From assembly GCA_021502835.1 (NCBI GenBank), contig JAKFGP010000044.1, positions 43,147 through 107,146 of the forward strand: a DNA stretch of 64,000 nt. Reading direction: 5' to 3'. The notes beneath the pieces were generated by a model. It searched no databases, had not been told where the DNA came from, and saw nothing but the letters and a program-made list of their open reading frames with translations. The position numbers were made by a program, and so were the translations under genes. Of the stretch, positions 21,623 through 32,224 are shown piece after piece (the stretch's first letter is position 1; the number at the start of each line of letters is the position of its first letter). The DNA comes from Streptomyces thinghirensis (GTDB lineage: Bacteria; Actinomycetota; Actinomycetia; Streptomycetales; Streptomycetaceae).

Positions 21623-22772
21623 TCACGGCGAGTGCCGCCCCCGGAACCGCCGGCGCTCCCCGCCCTCCTCCCGCGACGGCTCGTCCGCGAGCCGCACGAC
21701 GGGGTCGTCGGGCCCCTCGCGACCGGCGACGACCGGCCCGGCGGACCGTTCGGCCTTGGCCCGGTACTGGGCGGCGTCGGCGAGCCGGAAGAGCCTGCGG
21801 GCGGAGCGCACGGGGCCGACGGGGTCCTCCGTGGACGCGACCCCGCAGGCCACGCCGTCCCCCAACTCCAGCTCGGCCGCGCGGCGGCACAGCTCCTCGG
21901 CCGCCTTGACCACCTCGTCGGCGGACGGCCCGACCGCGAGCAGACAGAACTCGTCCCCGCCGAGCCGCGCCGCGAGCGCCCCCGGCAGCATCGCCCCGCA
22001 CAGCGACAGCACCGAGCCGAAACGCTCCAGCAGCCGGTCGCCGACGGCGTGCCCGTGCGTGTCGTTCACCCGCTTGAGGCCGTTCAGATCGCATACGACG
22101 AGACTGACGACGACGTCCTCCCTGCGGTGCCGCTCAACGGCCTCGTCCAGGGCGGAATCGACGGCGCGGCGGTTGGCCAGCCCGGTGAGCGCGTCGGTGT
22201 ACGCGAGGCGCCGGACCTCCTCAAGCCGCTCGGTCTGGGCGATACCGGCGGCGACGACCGAGGCCAGCACGGTGGCGAAGTCGGCGTCGGGCCGCTCGAA
22301 CACCCGCTCCCCCACCGGACGGGCCACGTACAGCTCGCCCCAGGCGCGGCCGTGCAGCACGATCGGCGCGACCACGCAGCAGCCGCGCCCCCGGCGCCGC
22401 AGTGCGGCGACGCGCTGGTGGACGTAGCCGGGACGCCCGGCGGCGGGCCCCTCGGCCGTCTCGACCCAGGCGTCGGGCTCACCGCCGCCGGCCCAGCGCT
22501 CGTGCAGGAACTCGGTGATCTCGGCGAACTGGTGCACCGGGTAGGACTCGTCCTCCGGGAACTCCCTCCTCGCCCTCGGCCCGCCGGCCGACGTTCACGA
22601 GGACCCGGAGCCGGCCCAGCTCGCGCTCCCACACCGACAGCGCGGCGAAGCTGCCGCCCAGCGCCAGGCAGGCACCGAGGGCCGCCGCCCGCCACGCCTC
22701 ACGCGAGCTGTGCGCGGCGGCCATGCCCTGCGCCAGTGCCACCACGGCCGCGAGCCGCCTGTCGTCACCCAT
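21623..22772 (-). CDS. GGDEF-domain protein with GAF-like sensor (probable diguanylate cyclase)
   Basis: About 383 residues. The N-terminal half is a GAF-like sensor (LGACLALGGSFAALSVWERE ... APIVLHGRAWGELYVARPVGERVF), the C-terminal half a GGDEF domain: RLAYTDALTGLANRRAVDSAL, VVCDLNGLKRVNDTHGHAVG, and the active-site ARLGGDEFCLLA, which is intact, so c-di-GMP synthesis is plausible. No EAL domain follows. No transmembrane segment. One indel near 22563 joins two pieces. It lies upstream of hutH on the same strand with 88 bp between them. Confidence 0.88.
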
Positions 22773-22880
22773 CACTCCAGGCTAGGGAGATTCAGGTCGA
22801 AACGGGACTCAAGCGGGGCGAACGGGGGCGCCCACCTGCGATGCGGGCACCGGACGGCCGGGGAGACGGACCAGCGGGGC

Positions 22881-23680
22881 CTACTCCCCGGGCCACCGCG
22901 GCGCCCGCTTCTCGTTGAACGCCGCCACCCCCTCGGCCCGGTCCCCCGAGAACGCCACCGCCCGCCACGCCGCGTCCTCGACCTCCAGCCCGGCCCGCAG
23001 GTCAAGACCGTGCCCGAGCCGCAGCGCCCGCTTGGCCGCCCGCAGTCCCACGGGGGAGTTCGCGGCCATCCGGGAGGCGAGGTCCAGCGCCTCCTCCCGG
23101 TCCCGGCCCTCGTCCACCAGCTGGTCCACGAGCCCCAGCTCGCGCGCCTCCTCGGCCGCCACCCGCCGCGCCGTGAACACCAGCTCGGCGGCGCGCGCCG
23201 CGCCCACCCGCCGAGGCAGCAGCTGCGTACCGCCGCCGCCGGGAATCACCCCGACCGACACCTCGGGCAGCCCCACCACCGCCGTGCGGTCGGCCACGAT
23301 CACGTCGCACGACAGCGCCAGCTCGAACCCGCCGCCCAGCGCGAACCCGTGCACGGCCGCGATCGTCGGCACCGGCAGCTCCAGCACCGCGGTGTAGGCG
23401 CCCCGCGTCACCGGCCGCTGCCGCAGCAGGTCGGCGTCGGAGAAGGAGTTGCGCTCCTTCAGGTCGGCCCCGACGCAGAACGCGCGCTCGTGGGTCGAGG
23501 TCAGCACCACCACCCGTACACTCGGTCCTCGCCCAGCGCCGCGCACGCCGCGCCGACGGACCGGGCCATCGCGGTCGAGACGGCGTTCATGGCCTTCGGC
23601 CGGTCGAGCGCGAGCTCCGCGACATGTCCGTCCCCGTGCCGCCGCACCAGGACGAACTCTCCGAACCGCTCCTCGCTCAT
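22881..23680 (-). CDS. Enoyl-CoA hydratase/isomerase
   Basis: Crotonase-fold enzyme, 266 residues. N-terminal VAELALDRPKAMNAVSTAMA, oxyanion-hole segments ERAFCVGADLKER and IAAVHGFALGGGFELALSCD, then VIVADRTAVVGLPEVSVGVIPGGGG containing the catalytic glutamate region, and the C-terminal RLGHGLDLRAGLEVEDAAWRAV. Probable role in fatty- or branched-acyl-CoA degradation. One indel near 23520 within an otherwise clean frame. Confidence 0.92.
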
Positions 23681-23889
23681 GACACCCTCCGGTTAACGCG
23701 TGTTAACAAGTCGACCACCCGATCATCGCAGGCGGGCCCTCGCGGCGAAAGGCCGGACGCGCCCGCTCGCCACCCGGCCGCGCTTACCCGTTCGGGTGAC
23801 ATCCGGCCGACCGGCGTGTCCCGGCCCACGGCAGCCCGTAGCGTCGCTCCGCCACGGCGCAGGGGGCGCGTGCGCACCGGGGAGGGATC

Positions 23890-24537
23890 ATGACGACGAG
23901 CGGCACGACCGGCACACCGGCGAAACCGCAGCACCCGTGGGGAAATCGTGGCCGGCACCGCAGGCCCCGCCCCCGCAAGGCGGTACTCACCGCCGGCGGC
24001 CTCGCACTGGCGGCGGGCGCCCTGAGCCTCGTACGCCTGCTGCCCGGGCCCGGCGGCGGCGACGTGGACGGGTACGGCGCCGAGGCCGGGCCGCGCGTGG
24101 AGACGGGCGGAGGTCAGGGCACCGCGCCGGACCCGGCGACGACACCCGCCGCCGCGAGCACCGCCGGTCCGCCCGGAGCAGAGCCCGTCGGCGACTTCGG
24201 CCATGGGCGGTCTGAGCGGCACCCCGGGACCGGGTCTCATACCGGGGCCGGGGCCGTTCGCGAGCGGCCCCTCGGCCGCGCCCTCCCTCCGCGACGGCCG
24301 TCCCGGACTCCCCCGGACACGGACGGCAAGGCTCCGCCGCCCGCTCACACCCCGCGGCCGCCACGGCCTCCGGAATCTTCGCTGCCACCGCGGCCGGACA
24401 CCCCCGCGCCCCGTCCCGCGCCGACCCCGCCTCCGGACCGCGGCACGCCGCCCGCGCCGACGCCGGAGCCGGGCCCTCCGGGTCTGTGCGTGCCGGTCGT
24501 CGGCCTGTGCGTGGACCTGCTCGACGGCGACGGCTGA
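23890..24537 (+). CDS. Proline-rich membrane-anchored protein of unknown function
   Basis: About 215 residues. A basic N-terminus (NRGRHRRPRPRK) precedes one membrane span (AVLTAGGLALAAGALSLVRLL), after which the protein is an extended Pro/Gly/Ala/Thr stalk ending in GLCVPVVGLCVDLLDGDG with two cysteines. Low complexity and frame ambiguity (indels near 24200 and 24360) limit interpretation. The stalk plus a short two-Cys tip suggests a cell-envelope protein. No family recognised. Confidence 0.55.
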   Translation: MTTSGTTGTPAKPQHPWGNRGRHRRPRPRKAVLTAGGLALAAGALSLVRLLPGPGGGDVDGYGAEAGPRVETGGGQGTAPDPATTPAAASTAGPPGAEPVGDFGHGRSERHPGTGSHTGAGAVRERPLGRALPPRRPSRTPPDTDGKAPPPAHTPRPPRPPESSLPPRPDTPAPRPAPTPPPDRGTPPAPTPEPGPPGLCVPVVGLCVDLLDGDG

Positions 24538-24593
24538 CGGACACCGGGCAAGGCCCTGCGACTTCCGCCGTCCCCCCTGCCGCGCAGCAGGCC

Positions 24594-25738
24594 CTACGAC
24601 TCCCCGCCGTCGCCCCGCCGCGTGAGCAGCCACGGCTCCACCACGCCGAGACCGCGCACCGGCCGCTGCCACATCGGCTGGAGCGCGAAGCGGTACGCCG
24701 GCGGCTCCACGCCCCTCCTTCTCCGCCGCGGCGGCCTCCTCGGCGGCCGCCGCCTCCGAGGCCGGGGCGTCGCGCGTACGGATCAGCTCCTCCGCGAGGG
24801 CGGCATCGACGAGGACGGCGTCCCGGGGAGCTATCGAGGTGAGCCGGGAGGCCAGGTTGACGGTCGTGCCGAAGACGTCACCCATCCGGGTGGTCACCGT
24901 GCCGAAGGCGATGCCGACGCGCAGTTCCGGCATGGTCTCGTCGTTCGCCATCGTCTCGATGAGACGCAGCGCGATCTCGGCGGCCGTACCGGCGTCGTCC
25001 GCGGCGTAGAGCACCTCGTCACCGAGGGTCTTGATCAGCCGTCCGCCACGTGCGGCCACCAGGTCGGCGCAGGTGGTCTCGAAGGCCTCGACCAGCTCGC
25101 CGAGCTCCTCCTCCTCCATCCGGCGGGTCAGCCGGGTGAAGCCGACCAGGTCCGCGAAGCCGACCGCGAGACGCCGGTCCACCATCTCCTCGTCGTCACC
25201 GGCCTGGACGACCCGGCCGGCCGAGGCGGCGAGCTGGCGCCGCCAGACGTAGACGAGGAACTCCTGCAGCTCGGGCAGGAGCAGCTCGACGATGGGATAC
25301 GTCACCTCGGTGCGTGTCATCCCCGGGCTCCGGAGGCTCGGTCAGCCCCTCCAGGAAGGAGTCGATCTGCCACTCGGCCAACCGGGCGGTGGTCTGCCCC
25401 GTGGACCGCGCCACCTGCACGGCCATGGCCTCGCTGAGCAGCCCCGCCTCCACCAGACCGGCCAGGCGCCGCAGGGCGAGGACGTCCGCCTCGGTGAGCG
25501 CCTTGGCCTGGCCGATGTCGGCGAAGCCCATGGCCCGCCAGAAACGGGAGGCCAGCTCCATGGAGACGCCCGCGCTGCGGGCGGCCTGGAAGAGGGTGTA
25601 GCGGCGCTCGGCGCCCAGAATGAGCCCTTCGAGGCGCAGCGCGAGCGGGTCCTCGCCGGAGTCGGCGGACTCCGGGTCGGGCTCGGGGTCCACCCGGCCG
25701 CCCCCGTCCGCGCCGGAGCCCGTGTCGTCGACGGTCAC
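24594..25738 (-). CDS. Class III adenylate/guanylate cyclase
   Basis: About 380 residues. An N-terminal helical region (GLILGAERRYTLFQAARSAGVSMELASRFW, then GFADIGQAKALTEADVLALRRLAGL) looks like a MerR/HTH-like module. The C-terminal class III catalytic domain contains AVGFADLVGFTRLTRRME (metal-binding Asp), GGRLIKTLGDEVLYAADD (second metal Asp) and GDVFGTTVNLASRLTSIA (transition-state residues). It ends in a family tail VEPPAYRFALQPMWQRPVRG. It occupies the place of the S. coelicolor adenylate cyclase next to birA (recalled order). Indels near 25317 and 24715-24730. Confidence 0.88.
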
Positions 25739-25858
25739 GCCTGCTGCCCTTCCGATCTGCTGCGGTCAGGTTCGACCGGCCCCAACTTTACGTCAGGTGT
25801 GCCCCAGCTCACTCCCGGCGAGCGATGCGGCCGCGGCCCGCCGCACGGGTGGGCGCGT

Positions 25859-26723
25859 TCAAGCCAACCGCAAGTGCACGATGTCCCCCGCCCCCACCGG
25901 CTCCTGCACCCCCGCCTCGGTGGCCAGCACGAGCCTCCCGTCCCCGTCCACGGCCACCGCCTCCCCACGATGGACCGCTCCCCCGGAAGCTCCGCCCGCA
26001 CCACTCGGCCGAGCGTCGCGCACCCCGCCGCGTAGGTCTCCTGGAGCCCGCTGGCCGCCGGATCGCCCTCGGCCGCCCGCCAGCGCCCGTACCAGTCCTC
26101 GAGCGAGCGCAGTATTCCCCGCAGCAGCGGATCCCGGTCGGTGTTCACGGCTCCGGCCAGCGCCAGGGACCCGGCCCGCGGCACCGGAGTTCGTCGGCCC
26201 GGAGGGTGACGTTGATGCCCACTCCGATGACGACACCGTCGTCCCCGGCCCGCTCGGCGAGGATGCCGCCCGCCTTGCGCTCCTCGTCGCCGACCGTCAC
26301 CAGCAGGTCGTTGGGCCACTTCAGGGCCGTATCGACACCCGCCGCCCGGGAGAGCCCCGTCGCCACCGCGACGCCGGTGAGCAGCGGCAGCCAGCCCCAG
26401 CGGGTCACCGGCACCTCGGCGGGCCGCAGCAGTACGGAGAAGAAGAGCCCGGAGCGGGCCGGTGCCGTCCACTGCCGGTCCAGCCGGCCACGCGCGGCGG
26501 TCTGCTCCTCGGCGACGAGAACGGCCCCTTCGTCCAGGTCCCCCTCGGCGGCACGGGCCACGAGGTCGGAGTTGGTGGAGCCGGTGCGCTGCACCACGTC
26601 CACCTGCCGCCACAGCCCTCCCTCCCGCACCAGCCCCCGGCGCAGGGCCGTGGTGTTGAGGGGCGGCCGGTCCAGGTCGGACCACCGGTTGTTCGGGGAG
26701 TCAGAGGCGTCTCGGGGCGTCAT
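25859..26723 (-). CDS. birA: Biotin--[acetyl-CoA carboxylase] ligase
   Basis: Attaches biotin to the carboxyl-carrier domain of acyl-CoA carboxylase alpha subunits. About 288 residues, group I (no N-terminal DNA-binding domain). Motifs: VVQRTGSTNSDLVARAAEG, LVAEEQTAARGRLDRQWTAP (biotinyl-AMP loop), ALKWPNDLLVTVGDEERKAGG (catalytic Lys), VVIGVGINVTL, and a C-terminal SH3-like cap ending VGAGDIVHLRLA. Divergent from pccB. Its substrate is likely the AccA encoded at 30363. Indels near 26188 and 25975. Confidence 0.94.
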
Positions 26724-26834
26724 GCAACCCACACTAGGTGTGGGAAACACCGCACTGCCGATCGGAAGGCCCCCTACTACTCTACGGATGAGTAACCGTC
26801 CCCCCTTTTGAGCAGGCAGGGGAGCCGCATCCCG

Positions 26835-28424
26835 ATGTCCGAGCCGGAAGAGCAGCAGCCCGACATCCACACGACCGCGGGCAAGCTCGCGGATCTCAGG
26901 CGCCGTATCGAGGAAGCGACGCACGCCGGTTCGGAACGCGCCGTCGAGAAGCAGCACGCCAAGGGCAAGCTGACGGCCCGTGAGCGCATCGACCTCCTCC
27001 TCGACGAGGGGTCCTTCGTCGAGCTGGACGAGTTCGCCCGGCACCGCTCCACCAACTTCGGCCTCGACGCCAACCGCCCCTACGGCGACGGCGTCGTCAC
27101 CGGCTACGGCACCGTCGACGGCCGCCCCGTCGCGGTCTTCTCGCAGGACTTCACCGTCTTCGGCGGCGCGTTGGGCGAGGTCTACGGCCAGAAGATCGTC
27201 AAGGTCATGGACTTCGCGCTGAAGACCGGCTGCCCGGTCATCGGCATCAACGACTCCGGCGGCGCCCGCATCCAGGAGGGTGTGGCCTCCTCGGCGCCTA
27301 CGGCGAGATCTTCCGCCGCAACACCCACGCCTCCGGCGTCGTCCCGCAGATCAGCCTGGTCGTCGGCCCGTGCGCGGGCGGCGCGGTCTACTCCCCCGCG
27401 ATCACCGACTTCACGGTCATGGTCGACCAGACCAGCCACATGTTCATCACCGGCCCCGACGTCATCAAGACCGTCACCGGCGAGGACGTCGGCTTCGAGG
27501 AGCTGGGCGGCGCCCGCACCCACAACTCCACCTCCGGCGTGGCCCACCACATGGCCGGCGACGAGAAGGACGCCATCGAGTACGTCAAGCAGCTGCTGTC
27601 GTACCTGCCGTCCAACAACCTCTCCGACCCGCCCGCCTTCCCGGAGGAGGCCGACCTCACGGTCACGGACGAGGACGCCGAGCTGGACGTGATCGTCCCG
27701 GACTCGGCGAACCAGCCGTACGACATGCACAACGTCATCGAGCACGTCCTCGACGACGCCGAGTTCTTCGAGACGCAGCCGCTGTACGCGCCGAACATCC
27801 TCACCGGCTTCGGCCGCGTCGAGGGCCGCCCGGTCGGCATCGTCGCCAACCAGCCGATGCAGTTCGCCGGCTGCCTGGACATCACCGCGTCCGAGAAGGC
27901 CGCCCGCTTCGTGCGCACCTGCGACGCCTTCAACGTCCCGGTCATCACCTTCGTGGACGTCCCCGGTTTCCTCCCGGGCGTCGACCAGGAGCACGACGGC
28001 ATCATCCGCCGCGGCGCCAAGCTGATCTTCGCCTACGCCGAGGCCACCGTCCCCCTGATCACGGTCATCACCCGCAAGGCCTTCGGCGGCGCCTACGACG
28101 TCATGGGCTCCAAGCACCTGGGCGCCGACCTGAACCTCGCCTGGCCCACCGCCCAGATCGCCGTCATGGGCGCCCAGGGCGCGGTCAACATCCTGCACCG
28201 CCGCACCATCACCGAGGCCGGTGACGACGCCGAGGCCACCCGCGCCCGCCTGATCCAGGAGTACGAGGACGCCCTCCTCAACCCCTACACGGCGGCCGAA
28301 CGCGGCTACGTCGACGCGGTGATCATGCCGTCCGACACCCGCCGTCACATCGTCCGCGGCCTGCGTCAGCTGCGTACGAAGCGGGAATCCCTCCCCGAAG
28401 AAGCACGGCAACATCCCCCTCTAA
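26835..28424 (+). CDS. pccB: Propionyl-CoA carboxylase beta (carboxyltransferase) subunit
   Basis: 530 residues. Transfers carboxyl from biotin to propionyl-CoA, giving methylmalonyl-CoA. Family blocks: [102 protein letters not shown]. At residue ~422, in [21 protein letters not shown], the residue is Asp, the determinant of propionyl specificity established for S. coelicolor PccB. The next gene encodes the epsilon subunit, 9 bp after the stop. Indels near 27290 and 28400. Confidence 0.95.
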
Positions 28425-28433
28425 GGAGCCGCT

Positions 28434-28643
28434 GTGACGATCAAGGTCGTACGGGGCAACCCCACCCCCGAGGAGCTGGCCGCCGCCCTGGCGGTGGTCC
28501 GCGCCCGCGCCGCGACGGCAGCCGCCGAGCCGTCCGGCGCCGAGACCCCGCACGACGCGTGGTCCGACCCGTCCCGCATCGCGGCGGCCCACCTGCCCCA
28601 TCCGGGCCCGGCCTCATGGGGCCGCACTTTCTGGCCGAGCTGA
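28434..28643 (+). CDS. pccE: Acyl-CoA carboxylase epsilon subunit
   Basis: 69 residues with the actinobacterial epsilon pattern [25 protein letters not shown], an Ala/Glu linker and a C-terminal Trp (RTFWPS region). The small subunit raises activity of the beta hexamer in S. coelicolor PCC. GTG start with AAGGAG immediately after the pccB stop; the two genes are clearly one operon. Confidence 0.92.
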   Translation: MTIKVVRGNPTPEELAAALAVVRARAATAAAEPSGAETPHDAWSDPSRIAAAHLPHPGPASWGRTFWPS

Positions 28644-28657
28644 GAACAGCAGGCCAA

Positions 28658-28699
28658 GGGGCGCGGGGAACCGCGCACGGCAGAGAAACCCCGCGCCCC
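28658..28699 (+). terminator. Terminator hairpin after pccB-pccE
   Basis: GGGGCGCGGGG (28658-28668) and CCCCGCGCCCC (28689-28699) form an 11-bp perfect stem 15 bp after the pccE stop. The GGGGCGCGGGGAAC word is a recurrent Streptomyces intergenic terminator-like repeat. Confidence 0.8.
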
Positions 28700-28753
28700 A
28701 AATAAGTACCCGTACTCAAGCGCCGCCCCCGACCCAAGCCCCACGCTGGTGGC

Positions 28754-28906
28754 ATGCTCTGGTCCGACCCCGAGAACGAGCCGCCCAAGGAACTGCGCGA
28801 CATGCAGGACATGCTGCGGCGGCTCAGCGTTTTCCTGGCGCTGGCCATGGTTCTCGCGATGATCGTGATCGGCCTGGAGGTGAACCGCCCCCGCCCGGGT
28901 GACTAA
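28754..28906 (+). CDS. Small single-span membrane protein
   Basis: 50 residues: [20 protein letters not shown], a membrane span ([20 protein letters not shown]) and NRPRPGD. Intact, immediately followed 10 bp later by the maf start, so probably co-transcribed. Small proteins at this place are common in Streptomyces; function unknown. Confidence 0.7.
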   Translation: MLWSDPENEPPKELRDMQDMLRRLSVFLALAMVLAMIVIGLEVNRPRPGD

Positions 28907-28916
28907 CCTGATCCAC

Positions 28917-29538
28917 ATGACTGCTCAGCGCCGCAGGCGACTCGTCCTCGCCTCCCAGTCCCCGGCCCGGCTCGGCCTGCTCCGCCAGGCCGGGCTCGCC
29001 CCCGAGGTGCTCGTGAGCGGCGTCGACGAGGACGCCGTCACCGCGCCCACCCCCGCCGAGCTGGCCCTCGCCCTCGCCGAGGCCAAGGCGTCCGTCGTGG
29101 CCTCGAAGCCCGAGGTGCACGGCGCCCTGGTGATCGGCTGCGACTCGGTGCTCGACCTGGACGGCCAGGCGCTCGGCAAGCCGGCGGACGCCGAGGAGGC
29201 CACCGCCCGATGGAAGGCGATGCGCGGCCGGGCGGGCACACTGCAGACCGGCCACTGCGTCTGGGACACCGCCTCCGGCCGCCACGTCTCGGCCACCGCC
29301 TCCACCGTCGTCCGCTTCGGCGAGCCGACCGACGAGGAGGTCGCGGCCTACGTGGCCTCCGGCGAGCCCCCTGTACGTCGCCGGGGCGTTCACCCTGGAC
29401 GGCCGCTCGGCCCCGTTCATCGACGGCATCGAGGGCGACCACGGGAACGTGATCGGCATCAGCCTGCCCCTCGTACGCCGGCTGCTCGCCGACCTCGGGG
29501 TCGGCATCACGGAGTTGTGGGCGCCGGCGGAGGGCTGA
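28917..29538 (+). CDS. maf: Maf-like nucleoside triphosphate pyrophosphatase
   Basis: About 206 residues. House-cleaning pyrophosphatase acting on non-canonical or pyrimidine nucleoside triphosphates. N-terminal [20 protein letters not shown] (phosphate-binding SxSPxR), [19 protein letters not shown] (catalytic Asp and Ser), [19 protein letters not shown], and [20 protein letters not shown] as in the family. One indel near 29372. Its 3' end overlaps the 3' end of the minus-strand membrane-protein gene by 32 bp. Confidence 0.92.
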
Positions 29539-29989
29539 CCGGGGAGCCGTCGCCACCCTTGCCCTCCTCGGGCCGCTGCCCGGCCGCGGGTTCCTCGCGG
29601 GCGTCGTAGGTCATCAGCAGCAGCACGATGAGCGCGAGGGTGAGGATCATGAAGGGGAAGGCGTGCCAGCCGACCAGTCCCCAGGTGAAGGCACCCAGCA
29701 CCCCGTGCACCACGGCCGCGCTGATCAGCAGGACCCGGCCGAGGCCGGCGGGCGCCCGGTCGCGCAACGCCACGAGCAGGGCCACCAGCCCGCACAGCGC
29801 GAAGTAGAGCCCGAAGACGACACCGCCGATCTTCGAGGACACGGACATCATGTCCGGGTCGAGACCGGCCAGGGACATGTCCTGCCGGTCGACGACGATC
29901 CCGAGGAACCAGTTCAGCGCCGCGACGCCGACCGCCTCCGCGAAGAGCACGACCGCCACGATCCACGCCACCGGCCTGCGCACCGTCAC
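29507..29989 (-). CDS. Four-span membrane protein of unknown function
   Basis: 160 residues, intact. Spans: [78 protein letters not shown], with a soluble acidic C-terminal tail ([20 protein letters not shown]). It lies between maf and accA, convergent with maf. No catalytic motif seen. Confidence 0.78.
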   Translation of the reverse strand: MTVRRPVAWIVAVVLFAEAVGVAALNWFLGIVVDRQDMSLAGLDPDMMSVSSKIGGVVFGLYFALCGLVALLVALRDRAPAGLGRVLLISAAVVHGVLGAFTWGLVGWHAFPFMILTLALIVLLLMTYDAREEPAAGQRPEEGKGGDGSPVSPPPAPTTP

Positions 29990-30362
29990 CGGTCCCCACC
30001 CACTTTCGACCGCTGCCGCACGGGACAGCTGTTACCCCAAGTACGTCCGAGACATCAGGAACGTTACTAACGGGTAAACCTCGCGACAAGGGGTCTGCGG
30101 CGAGCAAAGAATCATTGGGCCATTCGTAGGGACTCCACAAAGAAACGGAGTGGCCCGCAGCACCCTCTTACAGAGACCTTGCCCACATCGGGGGGCTAGG
30201 GTTTCCCCGAGGAGTCCTGCGTATCGCGGTACGACAAGGGATTTCGCGGGTCGAGCGAGCCTCGAGTCACACTCCGTGTGGGCAAGCTCACCAGTGGGGA
30301 CGGGTCGAAGTGCCGTGTCGGCAGTCCCTAAACTCGGCTTGTTTCAGGAGGGAGCCTCAATC
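29990..30362. other. 373-bp leader region of accA
   Basis: No gene found. It must hold the divergent promoters of the membrane-protein gene and accA. A locally A/T-richer stretch with short inverted halves (AACGTTACTAACGGGTAAAC, about 30059-30078) is the best promoter candidate. A purine-rich TCAGGAGGGAG precedes the accA GTG. Confidence 0.5.
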
Positions 30363-32136
30363 GTGCGCAAGGTGCTCATCGCCAATCGTGGCGAAATCGC
30401 TGTCCGTGTGGCCCGGGCCTGCCGGGACGCCGGGATCGCGAGCGTGGCCGTCTACGCGGACCCGGACCGGGACGCTCTGCATGTCCGCGCCGCTGATGAG
30501 GCGTTCGCCCTGGGAGGTGACACCCCCGCCACCAGCTACCTGGACATCACCAAAGTCCTCAACGCCGCACGCGAGTCCGGCGCGGACGCCATCCACCCCG
30601 GCTACGGATTCCTCTCCGAGAACGCGGAATTCGCCCAGGCCGTCCTGGACGCCGGCCTCATCTGGATCGGCCCGCCCCCCACACGCCATCCGCGACCTCG
30701 GCGACAAAGTCGCCGCCCGCCACATCGCCCAACGCGCCGGCGCCCCCTGGTCGCCGGCACCCCCGACCCCGTCTCCGGCGCGGACGAGGTCGTCACCTTC
30801 GCCAAGGAACACGGCCTGCCCATCGCCATCAAAGCCGCCTTCGGCGGCGGCGGCCGCGGCCTCAAAGTCGCCCGCACCCTCGAAGAAGTCCCCGAACTCT
30901 ACGACTCCGCCGTCCGCGAGGCGGTAGCCGCCTTCGGCCGCGGCGAATGCTTCGTCGAGCGCTACCTCGACAAACCCCGCCACGTCGAAACCCAGTGCCT
31001 GGCCGACACCCACGGCAACGTCGTCGTCGTCTCCACCCGCGACTGCTCCCTCCAACGCCGCCACCAGAAACTGGTCGAGGAAGCCCCCGCCCCCTTCCTC
31101 ACCCAAGCCCAGGTCGACGAGCTGTACACGGCCTCCAAAGCCATCCTGAAGGAAGCCGGCTACGTCGGCGCCGGCACCGTCGAGTTCCTCGTCGGCACCG
31201 ACGGCACCATCTCCTTCCTCGAAGTCAACACCCGCCTCCAGGTCGAACACCCCGTCACCGAAGAAGTCGCCGGCATCGACCTGGTCCGCGAAATGTTCCG
31301 CATCGCCGACGGCGAAGAACTCGGCTACGACGACCCCGCCCTGCGCGGCCACTCCTTCGAGTTCCGCATCAACGGCGGAAGACCCCGGCCGCGGCTTCCT
31401 CCCCGCCCCCGGCACCGTCACCCTCTTCGACCCACCCACCGGCCCCGGCATCCGCCTCGACGCCGGCGTCGAATCCGGCTCGGTGATCGGCCCCGCCTGG
31501 GACTCCCTGCTCGCCAAACTCATCGTGACCGGCCGCACCCGCGCCGAAGCCCTCCAGCGCGCCTCCCGCGCCCTGGAAGAATTCACCGTCGAGGGCATGG
31601 CCACCGCCATCCCCTTCCACCGCACCGTCGTCCAGGACCCGGCCTTCGCCCCCGAACTGACCGGCTCGACCGACCCCTTCACCGTCCACACCCGCTGGAT
31701 CGAGACGGAGTTCGTCAACGACATCAAGCCCTTCACCGCCCCCGCCGACACCGACGCGGACGACGAGACCGGCCGGGAGACCGTCGTCGTCGAGGTCGGC
31801 GGCAAGCGCCTGGAGGTCTCCCTCCCCTCCTCCCTCGGCATGAGCCTGGCCCGCACCGGCCTCGCCGCCGGCGCGAAGCCCAAGCGCCGCGCGGCCAAGA
31901 AGTCCGGCCCCGCCGCCTCCGGCGACACCCCTCGCCTCCCCATGCAGGGCACCATCGTCAAGATCGCCGTCGAAGAGGGCCAGGAAGTCCAGGAAGGCGA
32001 CCTGATCGTCGTCCTGGAAGCCATGAAGATGGAACAACCCCTCAACGCCCACAAGTCCGGCACCATCAAGGGCCTGGGCGCCGAAGTCGGCGCCTCCGTC
32101 ACCTCCGGCGCCCCCATCTGCGAAATCAAGGACTGA
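30363..32136 (+). CDS. accA: Acyl-CoA carboxylase alpha subunit (biotin carboxylase plus carrier domain)
   Basis: About 590 residues. It carboxylates its own biotin and serves acetyl- and propionyl-CoA carboxylases. Biotin carboxylase domain: [56 protein letters not shown] (ATP grasp), [18 protein letters not shown] (catalytic). The C-terminal carrier domain carries the biotinyl lysine in [11 protein letters not shown] (codon 32026-32028). GTG start with a good RBS. Indels near 30680, 30752 and 31378. No alpha subunit is present in the polyketide cluster, so this protein is the likely partner of the cluster carboxylase too. Confidence 0.95.
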
Positions 32137-32155
32137 CGTCGGCCCCGTACGACGA

Positions 32156-32195
32156 CGGCCGAAGGCCCCGCCCATTCGGGCGGGGCCTTCGGCCG
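32156..32195 (+). terminator. Very strong terminator after accA
   Basis: CGGCCGAAGGCCCCGCCC (32156-32173) and GGGCGGGGCCTTCGGCCG (32178-32195), 18-bp perfect stem with a four-base loop ATTC. Confidence 0.92.
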
Positions 32196-32196
32196 T

Positions 32197-32224
32197 GGCC
32201 GCCGCACCGGGGAGGTGCGGCGGC
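32197..32224 (-). terminator. Second hairpin, facing the convergent gene
   Basis: GGCCGCCGCACC and GGTGCGGCGGCC form a 12-bp perfect stem around a four-base loop, directly beside the accA terminator. It probably ends the minus-strand gene to its right. Confidence 0.75.

Noticed and set aside
20033..22918. A 961-codon open frame on the plus strand across hutH and the GGDEF gene
   Set aside because: Low-complexity Gly/Asp/Val/Arg composition complementary to two well-supported genes.
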